DNA from: Halarcobacter sp.
GTDB taxonomy: Bacteria > Campylobacterota > Campylobacteria > Campylobacterales > Arcobacteraceae
NCBI RefSeq assembly: GCF_963675975.1
Contig: NZ_OY780939.1
Location: forward strand, 1,240,001-1,304,000
Direction: 5' to 3'
DNA: 64,000 nt
The notes beneath the pieces are model-generated. The model saw nothing but the letters and a program-made list of their open reading frames with translations, ran no database searches and was not told where the DNA came from. A program made the position numbers and the translations under genes. Below are positions 43,745-53,033 of the stretch, piece after piece. Numbering within the stretch: the first letter of the stretch is position 1; every line of letters begins with the position of its first letter.

Positions 43745-45040
43745 ATGAGTTATTTAAGTATTAGTTTTTCTCACAAAAATACAGATATTCAAACAAGAGA
43801 GAAACTTGCATTTCCAAATGAAGAAAATAAAGATAGATTTTTAAAACAATTAATAGAAGATGAAAATATAAGAGAAGCTATACTTTTGTCAACCTGTAAT
43901 AGGGTTGAGATTATAACAGCAGTTAATAATACAAGTAAAGCTTCAAAATCAATAATCAAAAAATTAAGTAATTATTCAAAAATAGATTTTGAAAATCTAT
44001 ATGATAGAGCAGATATTTATGATAATGATGGAGCTATACACCACCTTTTTTCTGTAGCATCGGCACTTGATTCTTTGGTTATAGGTGAAACACAAATTGT
44101 AGGACAGCTAAAAGATGCTTTTAGATTTTCTTTAGCAAAAAACTACTGTGATCAAAAACTACCAAGAGCCTTACACTACTCTTTTAAATGTGCAGCAGCA
44201 GTTAGAAATGCAACAAGTTTAGGAACAGGTTCTGTTTCTGTTGCAAGTACAGCAGTAGCAAAAGCAAAAGAGATTATAAAAGATACAAGTGGAGTAAAAG
44301 CTCTAGTTATAGGTGCAGGTGAGATGAGTGAACTTACCATTAAACACCTTTTAAGTGCAGGATTTGATGTAATTTTAACAAGTAGAGATATCAAAAAAGC
44401 ACAAATTCTAGCAGATACCTTTGAAGAGTATGTAAAAGTTGAAGAGTATTCAAAGCTAGAAGAGCTTTTAAATGAAACACCAGTTATGATTACTGCAACA
44501 TCAGCTCCTTATCCAATAATTACTCAAGAGATGACCAAAGAGTGTAGTTTTGAAAGATACTGGTTTGATATTGCAGTTCCAAGAGATATTGATGATATTG
44601 AATCTTCTAATCTAATGATATATTCAGTTGATGATTTACAAGATATTGTAAATAGCAATATGAGTTTAAGAGCGGAACAAGCTAAAACAGCTTATTCAAT
44701 TGTAAATAAAATGTCATTGGAGTTTTTTGAATGGTTAAAATCTTTAGAGATAGAACCAGTAGTAAAACATATGTATACAAAAGCAGATGAAATTATAGAA
44801 AAGAAACTTCAAAACGCAATGAAAAAAGGTTTTATAAATAGAGATGATGAAGAAAATATTAGAAAGCTTTGTCAAACAGTTATAAATGAATATTTACATC
44901 TTCCTCAAAAACAGATTAAAACTCTTTCAAAAGATAATCAATGTGATATTGTTGTAGGAACAGTTCAATCAATTTTTGGACTAAGTTCTGATGCAAATAT
45001 GCTAAACGCACATAATTGCGATAAATTTAAAATAAATTAA
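43745..45040 (+). CDS. hemA: Glutamyl-tRNA reductase
   Basis: This NADPH enzyme reduces glutamyl-tRNA to glutamate-1-semialdehyde, the committed step of haem and sirohaem synthesis. The catalytic Cys is in LLSTCNRVEI near residue 50; GETQIVGQLKDAF and the NADPH-binding ALVIGAGEMSELT are intact. The 431-residue length is normal. It follows ispB by 32 bases and precedes proS by 13, matching the Helicobacter order. Confidence 0.96.
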   Translation: MSYLSISFSHKNTDIQTREKLAFPNEENKDRFLKQLIEDENIREAILLSTCNRVEIITAVNNTSKASKSIIKKLSNYSKIDFENLYDRADIYDNDGAIHHLFSVASALDSLVIGETQIVGQLKDAFRFSLAKNYCDQKLPRALHYSFKCAAAVRNATSLGTGSVSVASTAVAKAKEIIKDTSGVKALVIGAGEMSELTIKHLLSAGFDVILTSRDIKKAQILADTFEEYVKVEEYSKLEELLNETPVMITATSAPYPIITQEMTKECSFERYWFDIAVPRDIDDIESSNLMIYSVDDLQDIVNSNMSLRAEQAKTAYSIVNKMSLEFFEWLKSLEIEPVVKHMYTKADEIIEKKLQNAMKKGFINRDDEENIRKLCQTVINEYLHLPQKQIKTLSKDNQCDIVVGTVQSIFGLSSDANMLNAHNCDKFKIN

Positions 45041-45053
45041 TAGGATATAATAA

Positions 45054-46757
45054 ATGAAATTTTCTCAAATGTTTATACCAACAACTAAAGAGACTCCAAA
45101 TGATGCAACACTGCCATCTCATCAGTTTTTAGTAAGAGGTGGATTTATAAACCAAACTGGTGCAGGAATCTATAATTTCATGCCTTTAGGAAAAATAGTT
45201 TTAGACAAAATCAGAGCTGTTGTAAAAGAAGAGATGGATAATGCAGGTGCAAATGAAGTATTAATGAGTTTTGTTACACCTTTAGAACTTTGGGAACAAT
45301 CTGGGCGTGCTATAGCAATGGGACCTGAGTTACTAAAATTTAAAGATAGAAAAAATGCAGGTTTTGTTTTATCTCCTACAAATGAAGAAACAGTTGTTGA
45401 TATTGTTAAAAATAGAATAACATCATATAAAGATTTACCAATTAATTTATACCATATAAATACAAAATTTAGAGATGAAGCTAGACCTAGATTTGGACTT
45501 ATGAGAGGTAGAGAGTTTTTAATGAAAGATGCATACTCTTTCCACGATTCTCATGAAGATTTAGTTAGAGAATTTAATGTGATGGAAGATGCATATAAAA
45601 AAGTATATGAAAGACTAGGATTAGAGTTTAGAGTTGTTGAAGCTGATAGTGGAGCTATTGGTGGAAGTGGTTCTAAAGAGTTTATGATACTTGCAAACTC
45701 AGGGGAAGATACAATAGTTGTATGTGATTCTTGTGATTATGGTGCAAATATTGAAGCAGCAAAAAGAAAACCAGCCAAAAAAGAAAAATTAGAAACTAAA
45801 GCATTAGAAAAAGTTGAAACTCCAAATTGTAAAACAATAGCTGAGGTTAGTGAATTTTTAAATGCAGACTCTTACTATTCTATGAAAGCAGTTATGAAAA
45901 AAGCTGTTTATGAAGAATCATCTGAAGTTGTTTTATTTTTTGTAAGAGGAACAGATGAATTAGAAGAAACAAAAGCTTGTAATGCAGCAAATGCACTTGA
46001 TTTAGAAGATGCAAATGAAGAAGAGGTAATAGCTGCTGGATTAGTTCCAGGTTTTTGTGGAATTGTAGATTTACCAAAAGATATAAAAGTATTTGTTGAT
46101 AATGAATTAAAAGAAGATAATAACTTAGTTTGTGGTGCAAATGAAGAAAACTATCACTTCACAGGTGTAGATTTAACATCTATGGAACTTGAATATGCAG
46201 ATTTAATTGCAGTTCAAGAGGGTGACTTATGTCCTTGTTGTGATGGAAAATTATCATATACAAAAGGGATTGAAGCTGGACATATTTTCCAACTGGGAAC
46301 TAAATACTCAGAAGCTATGGATGCTAAGTTTTTAGATGCAAATGGAAAAGCACAACCTTTTGTTATGGGATGTTATGGGATTGGTGTAAGTAGATTAGTT
46401 GCAGCAGTTATAGAACAACACCATGATGAAAAGGGGTGTATCTGGACAAAGCCAACAGCTCCTTTTATGGTTGATGTTATTGTGTCAAATGGAAAAAAAG
46501 AGGATGAATTAGAAGCTGGTATGAATATATACAATTCATTAAAACAAGCTGGAATTGAAACTATAATTGATGATAGAAAACAACAAAGATTTGGTTTTAA
46601 AATGGGAGACTTTGAGCTTATTGGTTTCCCTTATGCAGTTGTTGTTGGTAAAAAATTACAAGATGGTTTAGTTGAAGTAGTTGATAGAAAAACTTTAGAA
46701 AAAACTGAAGTAAAAGTTGAAGAGGTTGTTGAATATTTAATAAATGAAACTAAATAA
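45054..46757 (+). CDS. proS: Prolyl-tRNA synthetase
   Basis: This class II synthetase charges tRNA-Pro. The 567-residue bacterial-type enzyme has motif 2 ([18 protein letters not shown]), an inserted YbaK-type editing domain (about 230-385, with [10 protein letters not shown]), motif 3 ([19 protein letters not shown]) and a C-terminal anticodon-binding domain. It is the last gene of the aroK-to-proS run; the next gene has its own promoter. Confidence 0.96.
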   Translation: MKFSQMFIPTTKETPNDATLPSHQFLVRGGFINQTGAGIYNFMPLGKIVLDKIRAVVKEEMDNAGANEVLMSFVTPLELWEQSGRAIAMGPELLKFKDRKNAGFVLSPTNEETVVDIVKNRITSYKDLPINLYHINTKFRDEARPRFGLMRGREFLMKDAYSFHDSHEDLVREFNVMEDAYKKVYERLGLEFRVVEADSGAIGGSGSKEFMILANSGEDTIVVCDSCDYGANIEAAKRKPAKKEKLETKALEKVETPNCKTIAEVSEFLNADSYYSMKAVMKKAVYEESSEVVLFFVRGTDELEETKACNAANALDLEDANEEEVIAAGLVPGFCGIVDLPKDIKVFVDNELKEDNNLVCGANEENYHFTGVDLTSMELEYADLIAVQEGDLCPCCDGKLSYTKGIEAGHIFQLGTKYSEAMDAKFLDANGKAQPFVMGCYGIGVSRLVAAVIEQHHDEKGCIWTKPTAPFMVDVIVSNGKKEDELEAGMNIYNSLKQAGIETIIDDRKQQRFGFKMGDFELIGFPYAVVVGKKLQDGLVEVVDRKTLEKTEVKVEEVVEYLINETK

Positions 46758-46784
46758 TTCAATGGCTTATTTGTAATCTAAATA

Positions 46785-46793
46785 TGATATAAT
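46785..46793 (+). promoter_or_regulatory. Extended -10 promoter of the first mscS gene
   Basis: TGATATAAT lies 24 bases before the ATG, followed by AGGAG as ribosome binding site. Confidence 0.65.
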
Positions 46794-46816
46794 TTGGAAA
46801 ATTTTTAGGAGAAAAG

Positions 46817-47626
46817 ATGAACAGTGTACAAACAGTTTCTGATATGATTGGTCTTTATGCATTAAATATTGCAATTGCTATTGTTATATTTATTATAGGT
46901 AAGTGGGTAGCAAAAAAAGTTGCTGACTTTGCTAAAAAAATGATGTTAAGAAATGAAAAAGTAGATAAAACATTAGCTAATTTTTTAGATGATATTATTT
47001 ATTATGTTTTAATGGTTATTGTAATCTTAACAGCTTTAAAACAATTAGGTGTAGATACTACTTCATTTTTTGCAATTTTAGGTGCAGCTGGTTTAGCTAT
47101 TGGTTTAGCTCTAAAAGATTCTTTAGGAAACTTTGCATCAGGTGTAATGATTATTATGTTTAGACCTTTTAAAGTTGGAGATTTTGTAAATGCTGGTGGT
47201 GTATCAGGTACAGTTGAAGAGGTATCTATTTTTAATACTATTATTATCACACCAGATAATCAAAAAATTATTGTGCCAAATGGAGCTATAACAGGTGGTT
47301 CAATTACAAATGTAAATGCAAAACCAGAAAGAAGAGTTGATTTAGTTGTTGGTATCTCATATGATGATGATATTAAAAAAGCTAAAGATTTATTAAAAGG
47401 TATAGTTGAAGCTGATGAAAGAGTACTTCAAGATAAGGGAATTACTGTTGCAGTTTCTGAATTAGCAGATTCATCTGTAAATTTTGTTGTTAGAGCTTGG
47501 GTTAAAACTCCAGATTATTGGGGTGTAAAATTTGACTTAACAGAAAATGTAAAAACAACTTTTGACAAAGAGGGAATTACTATTCCTTATCCACAACAGG
47601 ATGTTCATCACTACAACAACGATTAA
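46817..47626 (+). CDS. Small-conductance mechanosensitive channel MscS (copy 1)
   Basis: This 269-residue channel opens under membrane tension to release solutes after osmotic downshock. Three membrane helices are visible (about 15-35, 57-77 and 85-115), with the pore helix AILGAAGLAIGLALKDSLGN and the beta domain FKVGDFVNAGGVSGTVEEVS. The length is close to E. coli MscS (286). It overlaps the next gene by 26 bases. A second channel of the same type lies 1.4 kb away on the other strand. Confidence 0.93.
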   Translation: MNSVQTVSDMIGLYALNIAIAIVIFIIGKWVAKKVADFAKKMMLRNEKVDKTLANFLDDIIYYVLMVIVILTALKQLGVDTTSFFAILGAAGLAIGLALKDSLGNFASGVMIIMFRPFKVGDFVNAGGVSGTVEEVSIFNTIIITPDNQKIIVPNGAITGGSITNVNAKPERRVDLVVGISYDDDIKKAKDLLKGIVEADERVLQDKGITVAVSELADSSVNFVVRAWVKTPDYWGVKFDLTENVKTTFDKEGITIPYPQQDVHHYNND

Positions 47627-48992
47627 TATCCCTAAAATATTAGAGGATATTCTAACTGACCTAAAAAGTATTGGTGTTTTGCCAATACTTGTAGGTGGCT
47701 GTGTAAGAGACCACTTATTAAATATTCCATCAAAAGATTTTGATATTGAGCTTTATAATACCACTTCTTTAACTAGTGTAGAGAACTGCCTTAAAAAATA
47801 TGGAAATGTTAAAGAGGTAGGAAAATCTTTTGGAGTTTTACTTCTATCAACTCCTGAATTTAGTTTTGATTTTGCATTAGCAAGACAAGAGAAAAAAATA
47901 GAAGATGGGCATAAAGGTTTTGAAGTAATTACTTCATCTTCATTAACTTACAAGGAAGCTAGCCTAAGAAGAGATTTTACAATTAATTCTATTGGTTATG
48001 ATTTTTTTGAAAAAAATTTTTTGGACCCATTTAATGGCATAGAAGATTTAAAAAATAAGACTATAAAACATATAAAAGATGAAACTTTTATTGAAGATGC
48101 CTTAAGAGTTTATAGAGCTACACAATTTTCTTCTAGATTTGATTTTAAGATTGATTCCAATACAAAAAAACTTTGTAAAAATATGGTAGATACTGTTGAA
48201 TTTAAAACATTACCAAAAGAGAGAGTTTTTGAAGAGTTAAAAAAACTTTTTTTAAAATCTCCAAAACCTTCTATAGGAATGGAGATTTTAAAAGAGTTTG
48301 GCATACTTAAATATTTTCCAGAATTAGAGGCTTTAGTAGGGTGTATTCAAGATGAAGAGTATCATCCTGAGGGTGATGTTTGGGTTCATACCTTAATGAC
48401 TCTTGATGAGATGGTTAAACTTAAAACCGGTGATGAATATAGAGATTTATATCTGTTTTATGCTTTACTTTGTCATGATTTAGGAAAACCTTATTGTACA
48501 AAAGAGATTGATGGCAGAATAACCTCTCATAAGCATGAAGCTTTAGGGGTCAAACCTACTGAAACTTTTTTAAATAGAATAACAAATGAAAAAAAATTTA
48601 TAGAAAAAGTGATTCCATTAGTTAAAAACCATTTAGCACCATTTCAATTATACAAAGCAGACTCATCTATTAAAGCAGTTAAAAGATTGTCTTTAAAATG
48701 TAATATTGAAGATTTATGCATAGTATGTTTGGCTGATTGTAAAGGAAGAACAATCCCAGATAAGAAAAAATGTGATGATGCAATATCTTGGGTTTTAGAA
48801 AGAGCCAGAGAGATGAATATCTCACAAGAGGGATTAAAACCTTATATTCAAGGAAGAGATTTGATAAATTTAGGTATGAAACCCTCTAAAGAGTTTAAAG
48901 ACATTTTAGATTTTGCATTAAATCTTCAAATAGATGAAAACTTTGATAAAGAAATTATCTTAGAAAAGATAAAAGAGAAGTATATAAAATAG
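47601..48992 (+). CDS. CCA tRNA nucleotidyltransferase-type enzyme with HD domain
   Basis: This protein of about 463 residues has the class II nucleotidyltransferase head (LVGGCVRDHLL and DFDIELYN with the metal Asp pair, RRDFTINSI, and EDALRVYRATQF) and an HD phosphohydrolase domain (HTLMTLDEM, LCHDLGKP). Its main role is probably adding CCA to tRNA 3' ends, as for bacterial CCA enzymes with HD domains; poly(A) polymerase is the alternative. I chose ATG 47601; TTG 47562 is in frame but lacks a ribosome binding site. It begins inside mscS, so reinitiation is likely. Confidence 0.87.
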   Translation: MFITTTTINIPKILEDILTDLKSIGVLPILVGGCVRDHLLNIPSKDFDIELYNTTSLTSVENCLKKYGNVKEVGKSFGVLLLSTPEFSFDFALARQEKKIEDGHKGFEVITSSSLTYKEASLRRDFTINSIGYDFFEKNFLDPFNGIEDLKNKTIKHIKDETFIEDALRVYRATQFSSRFDFKIDSNTKKLCKNMVDTVEFKTLPKERVFEELKKLFLKSPKPSIGMEILKEFGILKYFPELEALVGCIQDEEYHPEGDVWVHTLMTLDEMVKLKTGDEYRDLYLFYALLCHDLGKPYCTKEIDGRITSHKHEALGVKPTETFLNRITNEKKFIEKVIPLVKNHLAPFQLYKADSSIKAVKRLSLKCNIEDLCIVCLADCKGRTIPDKKKCDDAISWVLERAREMNISQEGLKPYIQGRDLINLGMKPSKEFKDILDFALNLQIDENFDKEIILEKIKEKYIK

Positions 48993-49008
48993 AGTAAAAC
49001 TCTATTTT
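48986..49008. terminator. Bidirectional hairpin overlapping both stop codons
   Basis: AAAATAGAGT (48986-48995) pairs perfectly with ACTCTATTTT (48999-49008) around AAA. It contains the stop of the cca-type gene and touches the stop of the second mscS gene; GC content of the stem is low. Confidence 0.7.
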
Positions 49009-49813
49009 ATGAATTGATAATATGAACATCTCTTTGTGGGAAAGGAATAGTAATTTCATTTGCATCAAGAGCTTTTTTTATATCCTCTGTTAGTCCAAAA
49101 AACACTTCCCAATAATCTTCTGGTTTACACCACGGCATAACCAATAAATTAACTGAGCTATCAGCTAAAGCTTTAACTCCTACTTCACAAGCAGGATTTT
49201 TTAAAACTTTTTCATTTTTAGCTACAGTACTTAAAATCACCTCTTTAGCTTTGTCAATATTACTACTGTAAGAGATACCTATTTCAATATCAGCACGAAT
49301 AGTACCTCTACCACTTATATTTACAATAGAATTAGAAGATACAACTGAGTTTGGGATTATAATTGTTCTATTTTGGAAAGTGACTAAAATAGTATTAAAG
49401 ATTTGTATCTCTTCAACTTTACCTCTAAATCCTTGTGATTCAATAACATCTCCAACTTTATATGGTTTAAATACAAGTAATAAAACACCACCTGCAAAAT
49501 TAGAAAGTGAACCTTGTAAGGCTAAACCGATTGCTAAACCTGCAGCACCAAGTACTGCCACAAAAGATGTTGTTGCAATACCTATCATTGAAGCAACTGA
49601 GATAAATAATAAAATTTTAAGACCCCATGAGGTTAAACTTTTTAGAAAAGGGATAAGTGTTTTGTCAACTTTTGAAGCAATTAATGTTTTTTCAAATAGA
49701 TTAATTATTATTGCAATAATCCAAAGTCCAAATATAAGTGTAATAATTGCTAAAGCAAGTTTAGGAGCATACTCAATAGTTAAATCTAATAATTTAGAAA
49801 GATAAACTTCCAT
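49007..49813 (-). CDS. Small-conductance mechanosensitive channel MscS (copy 2)
   Basis: This 268-residue channel is a paralogue of copy 1. It has three membrane helices (about 15-35, 58-80 and 85-115), pore helix VLGAAGLAIGLALQGSLSNF, and beta domain YKVGDVIESQGFRGKVEEIQ. Pore residues differ slightly from copy 1 (QGSLSNFAGG against KDSLGNFASG), which may change gating or ion preference. It is a single gene between lnt and the cca-type gene. Confidence 0.93.
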   Translation of the reverse strand: MEVYLSKLLDLTIEYAPKLALAIITLIFGLWIIAIIINLFEKTLIASKVDKTLIPFLKSLTSWGLKILLFISVASMIGIATTSFVAVLGAAGLAIGLALQGSLSNFAGGVLLLVFKPYKVGDVIESQGFRGKVEEIQIFNTILVTFQNRTIIIPNSVVSSNSIVNISGRGTIRADIEIGISYSSNIDKAKEVILSTVAKNEKVLKNPACEVGVKALADSSVNLLVMPWCKPEDYWEVFFGLTEDIKKALDANEITIPFPQRDVHIINS

Positions 49814-49857
49814 ATTAAGCCTTTTTTGTATAATAAATTATAATAACAAAAAATAAT

Positions 49858-51093
49858 TTAAGGTCTAATGATATTGTTTTCACTACCATTTACAGAGTGA
49901 AATATTGTTATGTCGTATTTTTTTGCATAATATTTCAACAATAAATTTTGCAAAACAGGTTCTGTAGATGGAGTAAACCAAGCATTATTTGATATTGCAA
50001 TCATATATTTAACATCATCTAGATTTTGAAATATTTTATCACTTGTTGCTTCATAACAAATTGCATTTCTAAATTTTGTGCCGTTAATTACAAAATTTGT
50101 TGGTCGATCTGCTTTTTTATAATCTTCTGCACCATCATAAAATATGTTATTAATTAAGTCTGCGATAAATTTAGGAAAGGGTATCTCTTCTCCAAAAGGT
50201 ACAAGTACAACTTTTTTTGCAATTTCAACTTTTCCTTTTGCTATATGGTATGTTGCATTATAATAACTATTTTCCTCTTTATATAAAGCCCCAGCAATAA
50301 TATTTATATCAAAAGATTTATCAATCAATTCAGCAAGTAAAAACTCTTCATTATTAAGAACTATAGGAAATACAGTTTCTGGAAGAATAATCAAATCATT
50401 TTTTTCTTCAATTGCTTTATCAATAAGAGCTAAATTTTGTTCTATAAGTGTAGGAACATTATCTTTAATCCATTTTTGATCTTGAGCAATATTTAATTGT
50501 GGCATGGATATTTTTATATTAGAAGGATTATCTATATATTCTCCAACATTATGATAAGTAAAAAATAATGGTATGAAGGCTAAAAGTTTTATTTTCTTAG
50601 GCATCTCAATAAATATAACCAAAGCTAAAAGTATAAGGGCAAAAGATATTTTTGATGTTTCTAAATAGCTGTCTATAAATATTAATTCAGGGATGAACCA
50701 ATTAAATCCTAAAGGATGGATAAAAGATAAAATAAATAGTATAAATACCCTGTAAATTGTAAATTCAAAAATACCAATAAGTAAAAAAAGAAATGCATAT
50801 CCTATACCAAAACCTAATGGAGCTAAAAAAGATATCTCTTTTAAACCATAATATTCAAAAGAGTTTCCTATCCAATAAAACCAAAATATACCAATAAAAA
50901 AACCACTTGTAAAAAGAGTTTTTCTATTAATTTTAAGAATTAAATATAGAGAAACTAAACCTAATATGGTGTTTAAAATTTTATATTCAATATTAAAATA
51001 TGCAAGGTAAATAAAAGCACTAAAAAATAAGGCAACTATCAAGCCTTTTATTATATAAGTTTTGTTAAAATTGTCGCGTTTTACTAAAAACAT
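49858..51093 (-). CDS. lnt: Apolipoprotein N-acyltransferase
   Basis: This inner-membrane enzyme transfers the third acyl chain to lipoproteins. The 411-residue protein is shorter than E. coli Lnt (about 510) but has several N-terminal membrane helices and a nitrilase-like domain with the catalytic triad Glu239 (LILPETVFP), Lys293/294 (before VVLVPFGEEIPFP) and Cys346 (NAICYEA). A single-gene unit, divergent from yajC with about 28 bases between starts. I see no clear ribosome binding site before ATG 51093. Confidence 0.9.
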   Translation of the reverse strand: MFLVKRDNFNKTYIIKGLIVALFFSAFIYLAYFNIEYKILNTILGLVSLYLILKINRKTLFTSGFFIGIFWFYWIGNSFEYYGLKEISFLAPLGFGIGYAFLFLLIGIFEFTIYRVFILFILSFIHPLGFNWFIPELIFIDSYLETSKISFALILLALVIFIEMPKKIKLLAFIPLFFTYHNVGEYIDNPSNIKISMPQLNIAQDQKWIKDNVPTLIEQNLALIDKAIEEKNDLIILPETVFPIVLNNEEFLLAELIDKSFDINIIAGALYKEENSYYNATYHIAKGKVEIAKKVVLVPFGEEIPFPKFIADLINNIFYDGAEDYKKADRPTNFVINGTKFRNAICYEATSDKIFQNLDDVKYMIAISNNAWFTPSTEPVLQNLLLKYYAKKYDITIFHSVNGSENNIIRP

Positions 51094-51121
51094 AGAAAAA
51101 ACTTTTTTAAAAGGAAATTGT

Positions 51122-51394
51122 ATGGAAGGTCAAAGTGCAGATTTATTAAGCTCATTATTACCTCTTGTTGCATTGTTTGCTATTTTTTATTTTTTAATTA
51201 TCAGACCGCAACAAAAACAGGCTAAGCAGCATAAAGAAATGATTGCTGGTCTTAAAAAAGGTGATAAAATTGTAACAAATGGTGGCTTAATGGTAGAAAT
51301 TACTAAAGCAGAAGAAGATTTTTTTGTAGTTAAAAACCATGATAACACTGAAATGAAACTTGCAAAAGAGTTTGTTGCAAAACTTTTAGACTAA
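51122..51394 (+). CDS. yajC: Preprotein translocase accessory subunit YajC
   Basis: This 90-residue protein has one membrane helix (about 10-30, LPLVALFAIFYFLIIRPQQK) and a cytoplasmic tail with GLKKGDKIVTNGGLM, the family signature. It associates with SecDF. I chose ATG 51122, with AAGGA 6 bases upstream; upstream in-frame starts would overlap lnt. It leads the yajC-secD-secF order conserved in bacteria; a palindrome lies between it and secD. Confidence 0.94.
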   Translation: MEGQSADLLSSLLPLVALFAIFYFLIIRPQQKQAKQHKEMIAGLKKGDKIVTNGGLMVEITKAEEDFFVVKNHDNTEMKLAKEFVAKLLD

Positions 51395-51401
51395 CGAAAT
51401 T

Positions 51402-51429
51402 TTAAAACATGTAATTTTACATGTTTTAA
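51402..51429 (+). terminator. 28-base palindrome / attenuator-like hairpin between yajC and secD
   Basis: A 13-bp perfect stem (51402-51414 with 51417-51429; core AAAACATGTAA) with a 2-base centre is followed by a T-rich tract. It could be a partial terminator or a protein-binding palindrome upstream of secD. Confidence 0.55.
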
Positions 51430-51467
51430 TTTTCTATGTTTTACACTTACACACTTAAGGACTAAGA

Positions 51468-53033
51468 TTGAAAATCTTTAATTACAGACTAATTATTTTT
51501 ATTTTAAGTATAATTTTTGGAGTTGTATTCTCTGTTCCCTCTTTTTTACAAACTGACAGCGGCAAAAAAATCTCTTTGGGGCTTGATTTACAAGGTGGTT
51601 TACATATGCTTCTTGGAGTTAAGACAGAAGAAGCAGTAACTTCTAAAATTAAATCAATTGCAACATCTATTAAATATTTTGCAGATGATGAAGAGGTGCT
51701 AATAGAAGATTTATCTATAAAAGATAATACTGTACATTTTACAGTGCTTGACAAAGATGAACTTCCAAAAGTTGATGAGATGTTAAACTCTATTAAAGGC
51801 TTAGATGTTACTAAAGAGGATATCAACTATAAAATTGCTCTTACAAATGAAGAACAACTTATTACAAAAGATTTAGCAGTAGCACAAGCTGTTGAAACTA
51901 TTAGAAACAGACTTGACCAATTTGGTTTGGCTGAACCAAATGTTGTTAGACAAGGTGAAACTGATATAGTTGTTGAATTACCAGGTATAAAAACAGCTGA
52001 AGATGAAAAAGCTGCTAGAGAGCTTATATCTAAACCAGCAAATCTTGAACTTATGGCAGTAGATGAAGAAAGAGCAGATCAAGTTTATTCTTTAACAAAA
52101 TATCAAGCAGCACAATATGGGGATATTATCTTAGAAGATACAAATAATCCTCAAATCAAATATTTAGTAAAAGAGATTCCAATTTTAAATGGTAGTCAAG
52201 TTATTGATGCTAAGGTTGCTTTTGATCAAGGAAACCAACCAATTATTAATTTTACACTAAATAGTAGTGGATCAAGAATTTTTGGAGATTTTACTGGTAA
52301 AAATGTTGGGAAAAGACTTGCAGTTGTATTAGATGGAAAAGTTTACTCAGCACCAAATATCAGAGAAAGAATTGGTGGTGGTTCTGGTCAAATCTCAGGA
52401 GGATTTTCAACAGTTGAGGCTGGAAATGTTGCTATTGCTTTAAGATCAGGTGCTTTACCTGCTTCAGTTGAATTATTAGAAAAAAGAAGTGTTGGTCCAA
52501 GTCTTGGTGCTGATTCTATTCAAGCATCTATGATAGCTCTTATCTCAGGATTTGTAATTGTATTTGTATTTATGATTGTTTATTATAGAAATGCTGGAAT
52601 TATTGCAAATGTTGCTCTTATCTCAAATATATTTATTATTATCTCAGTAATGGCAATGTTTGGAGCTACTTTAACACTACCAGGTATGGCGGGTATCGTT
52701 TTAACTGTTGGTATGGCAGTTGATGCCAATGTAATTATTGGAGAAAGAATTAGAGAATTATTAAGAGCAGGTATGTCTATACCAAAGGCTATTGAAGATG
52801 GATATTCAAATGCAATGAGTGCAATTCTTGATGCAAATATTACTACACTTTTAGTTGCTGTAATTCTTTATGCTTATGGTACAGGACCAATTAAAGGTTT
52901 TGCTGTAACAATTTCAATTGGTATTTTAGCATCTATGTTAACAGCAATTTTAGGTACACATGGAATTTATGAAGCTTTATTGCCTAAAATGACAAAAGAC
53001 AAAAACTTAAAAAAATGGTTTGGGATTAAATAA
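51468..53033 (+). CDS. secD: Protein translocase subunit SecD
   Basis: SecD, with SecF, uses the proton gradient to help pull proteins through SecYEG. The 521-residue protein has the first helix near residues 7-25, the motif GLDLQGGLHMLLGV, a large periplasmic part (ETIRNRLDQFGLAEPNV), and five C-terminal helices with VGMAVDANVIIGERI and the conserved Asp. The start is TTG 51468, with AAGGA 6 bases upstream. The stop overlaps the secF start by one base. Confidence 0.96.
   Translation: MKIFNYRLIIFILSIIFGVVFSVPSFLQTDSGKKISLGLDLQGGLHMLLGVKTEEAVTSKIKSIATSIKYFADDEEVLIEDLSIKDNTVHFTVLDKDELPKVDEMLNSIKGLDVTKEDINYKIALTNEEQLITKDLAVAQAVETIRNRLDQFGLAEPNVVRQGETDIVVELPGIKTAEDEKAARELISKPANLELMAVDEERADQVYSLTKYQAAQYGDIILEDTNNPQIKYLVKEIPILNGSQVIDAKVAFDQGNQPIINFTLNSSGSRIFGDFTGKNVGKRLAVVLDGKVYSAPNIRERIGGGSGQISGGFSTVEAGNVAIALRSGALPASVELLEKRSVGPSLGADSIQASMIALISGFVIVFVFMIVYYRNAGIIANVALISNIFIIISVMAMFGATLTLPGMAGIVLTVGMAVDANVIIGERIRELLRAGMSIPKAIEDGYSNAMSAILDANITTLLVAVILYAYGTGPIKGFAVTISIGILASMLTAILGTHGIYEALLPKMTKDKNLKKWFGIK

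Noticed and set aside
45892-46140. Leu/His-rich open frame antisense to proS
   Set aside because: Composition is what AT-rich codons give when read backwards; no family resemblance and no start signals.
51062-51121. N-terminal extension of yajC overlapping lnt
   Set aside because: The ribosome binding site and the family's first residues both fit ATG 51122.
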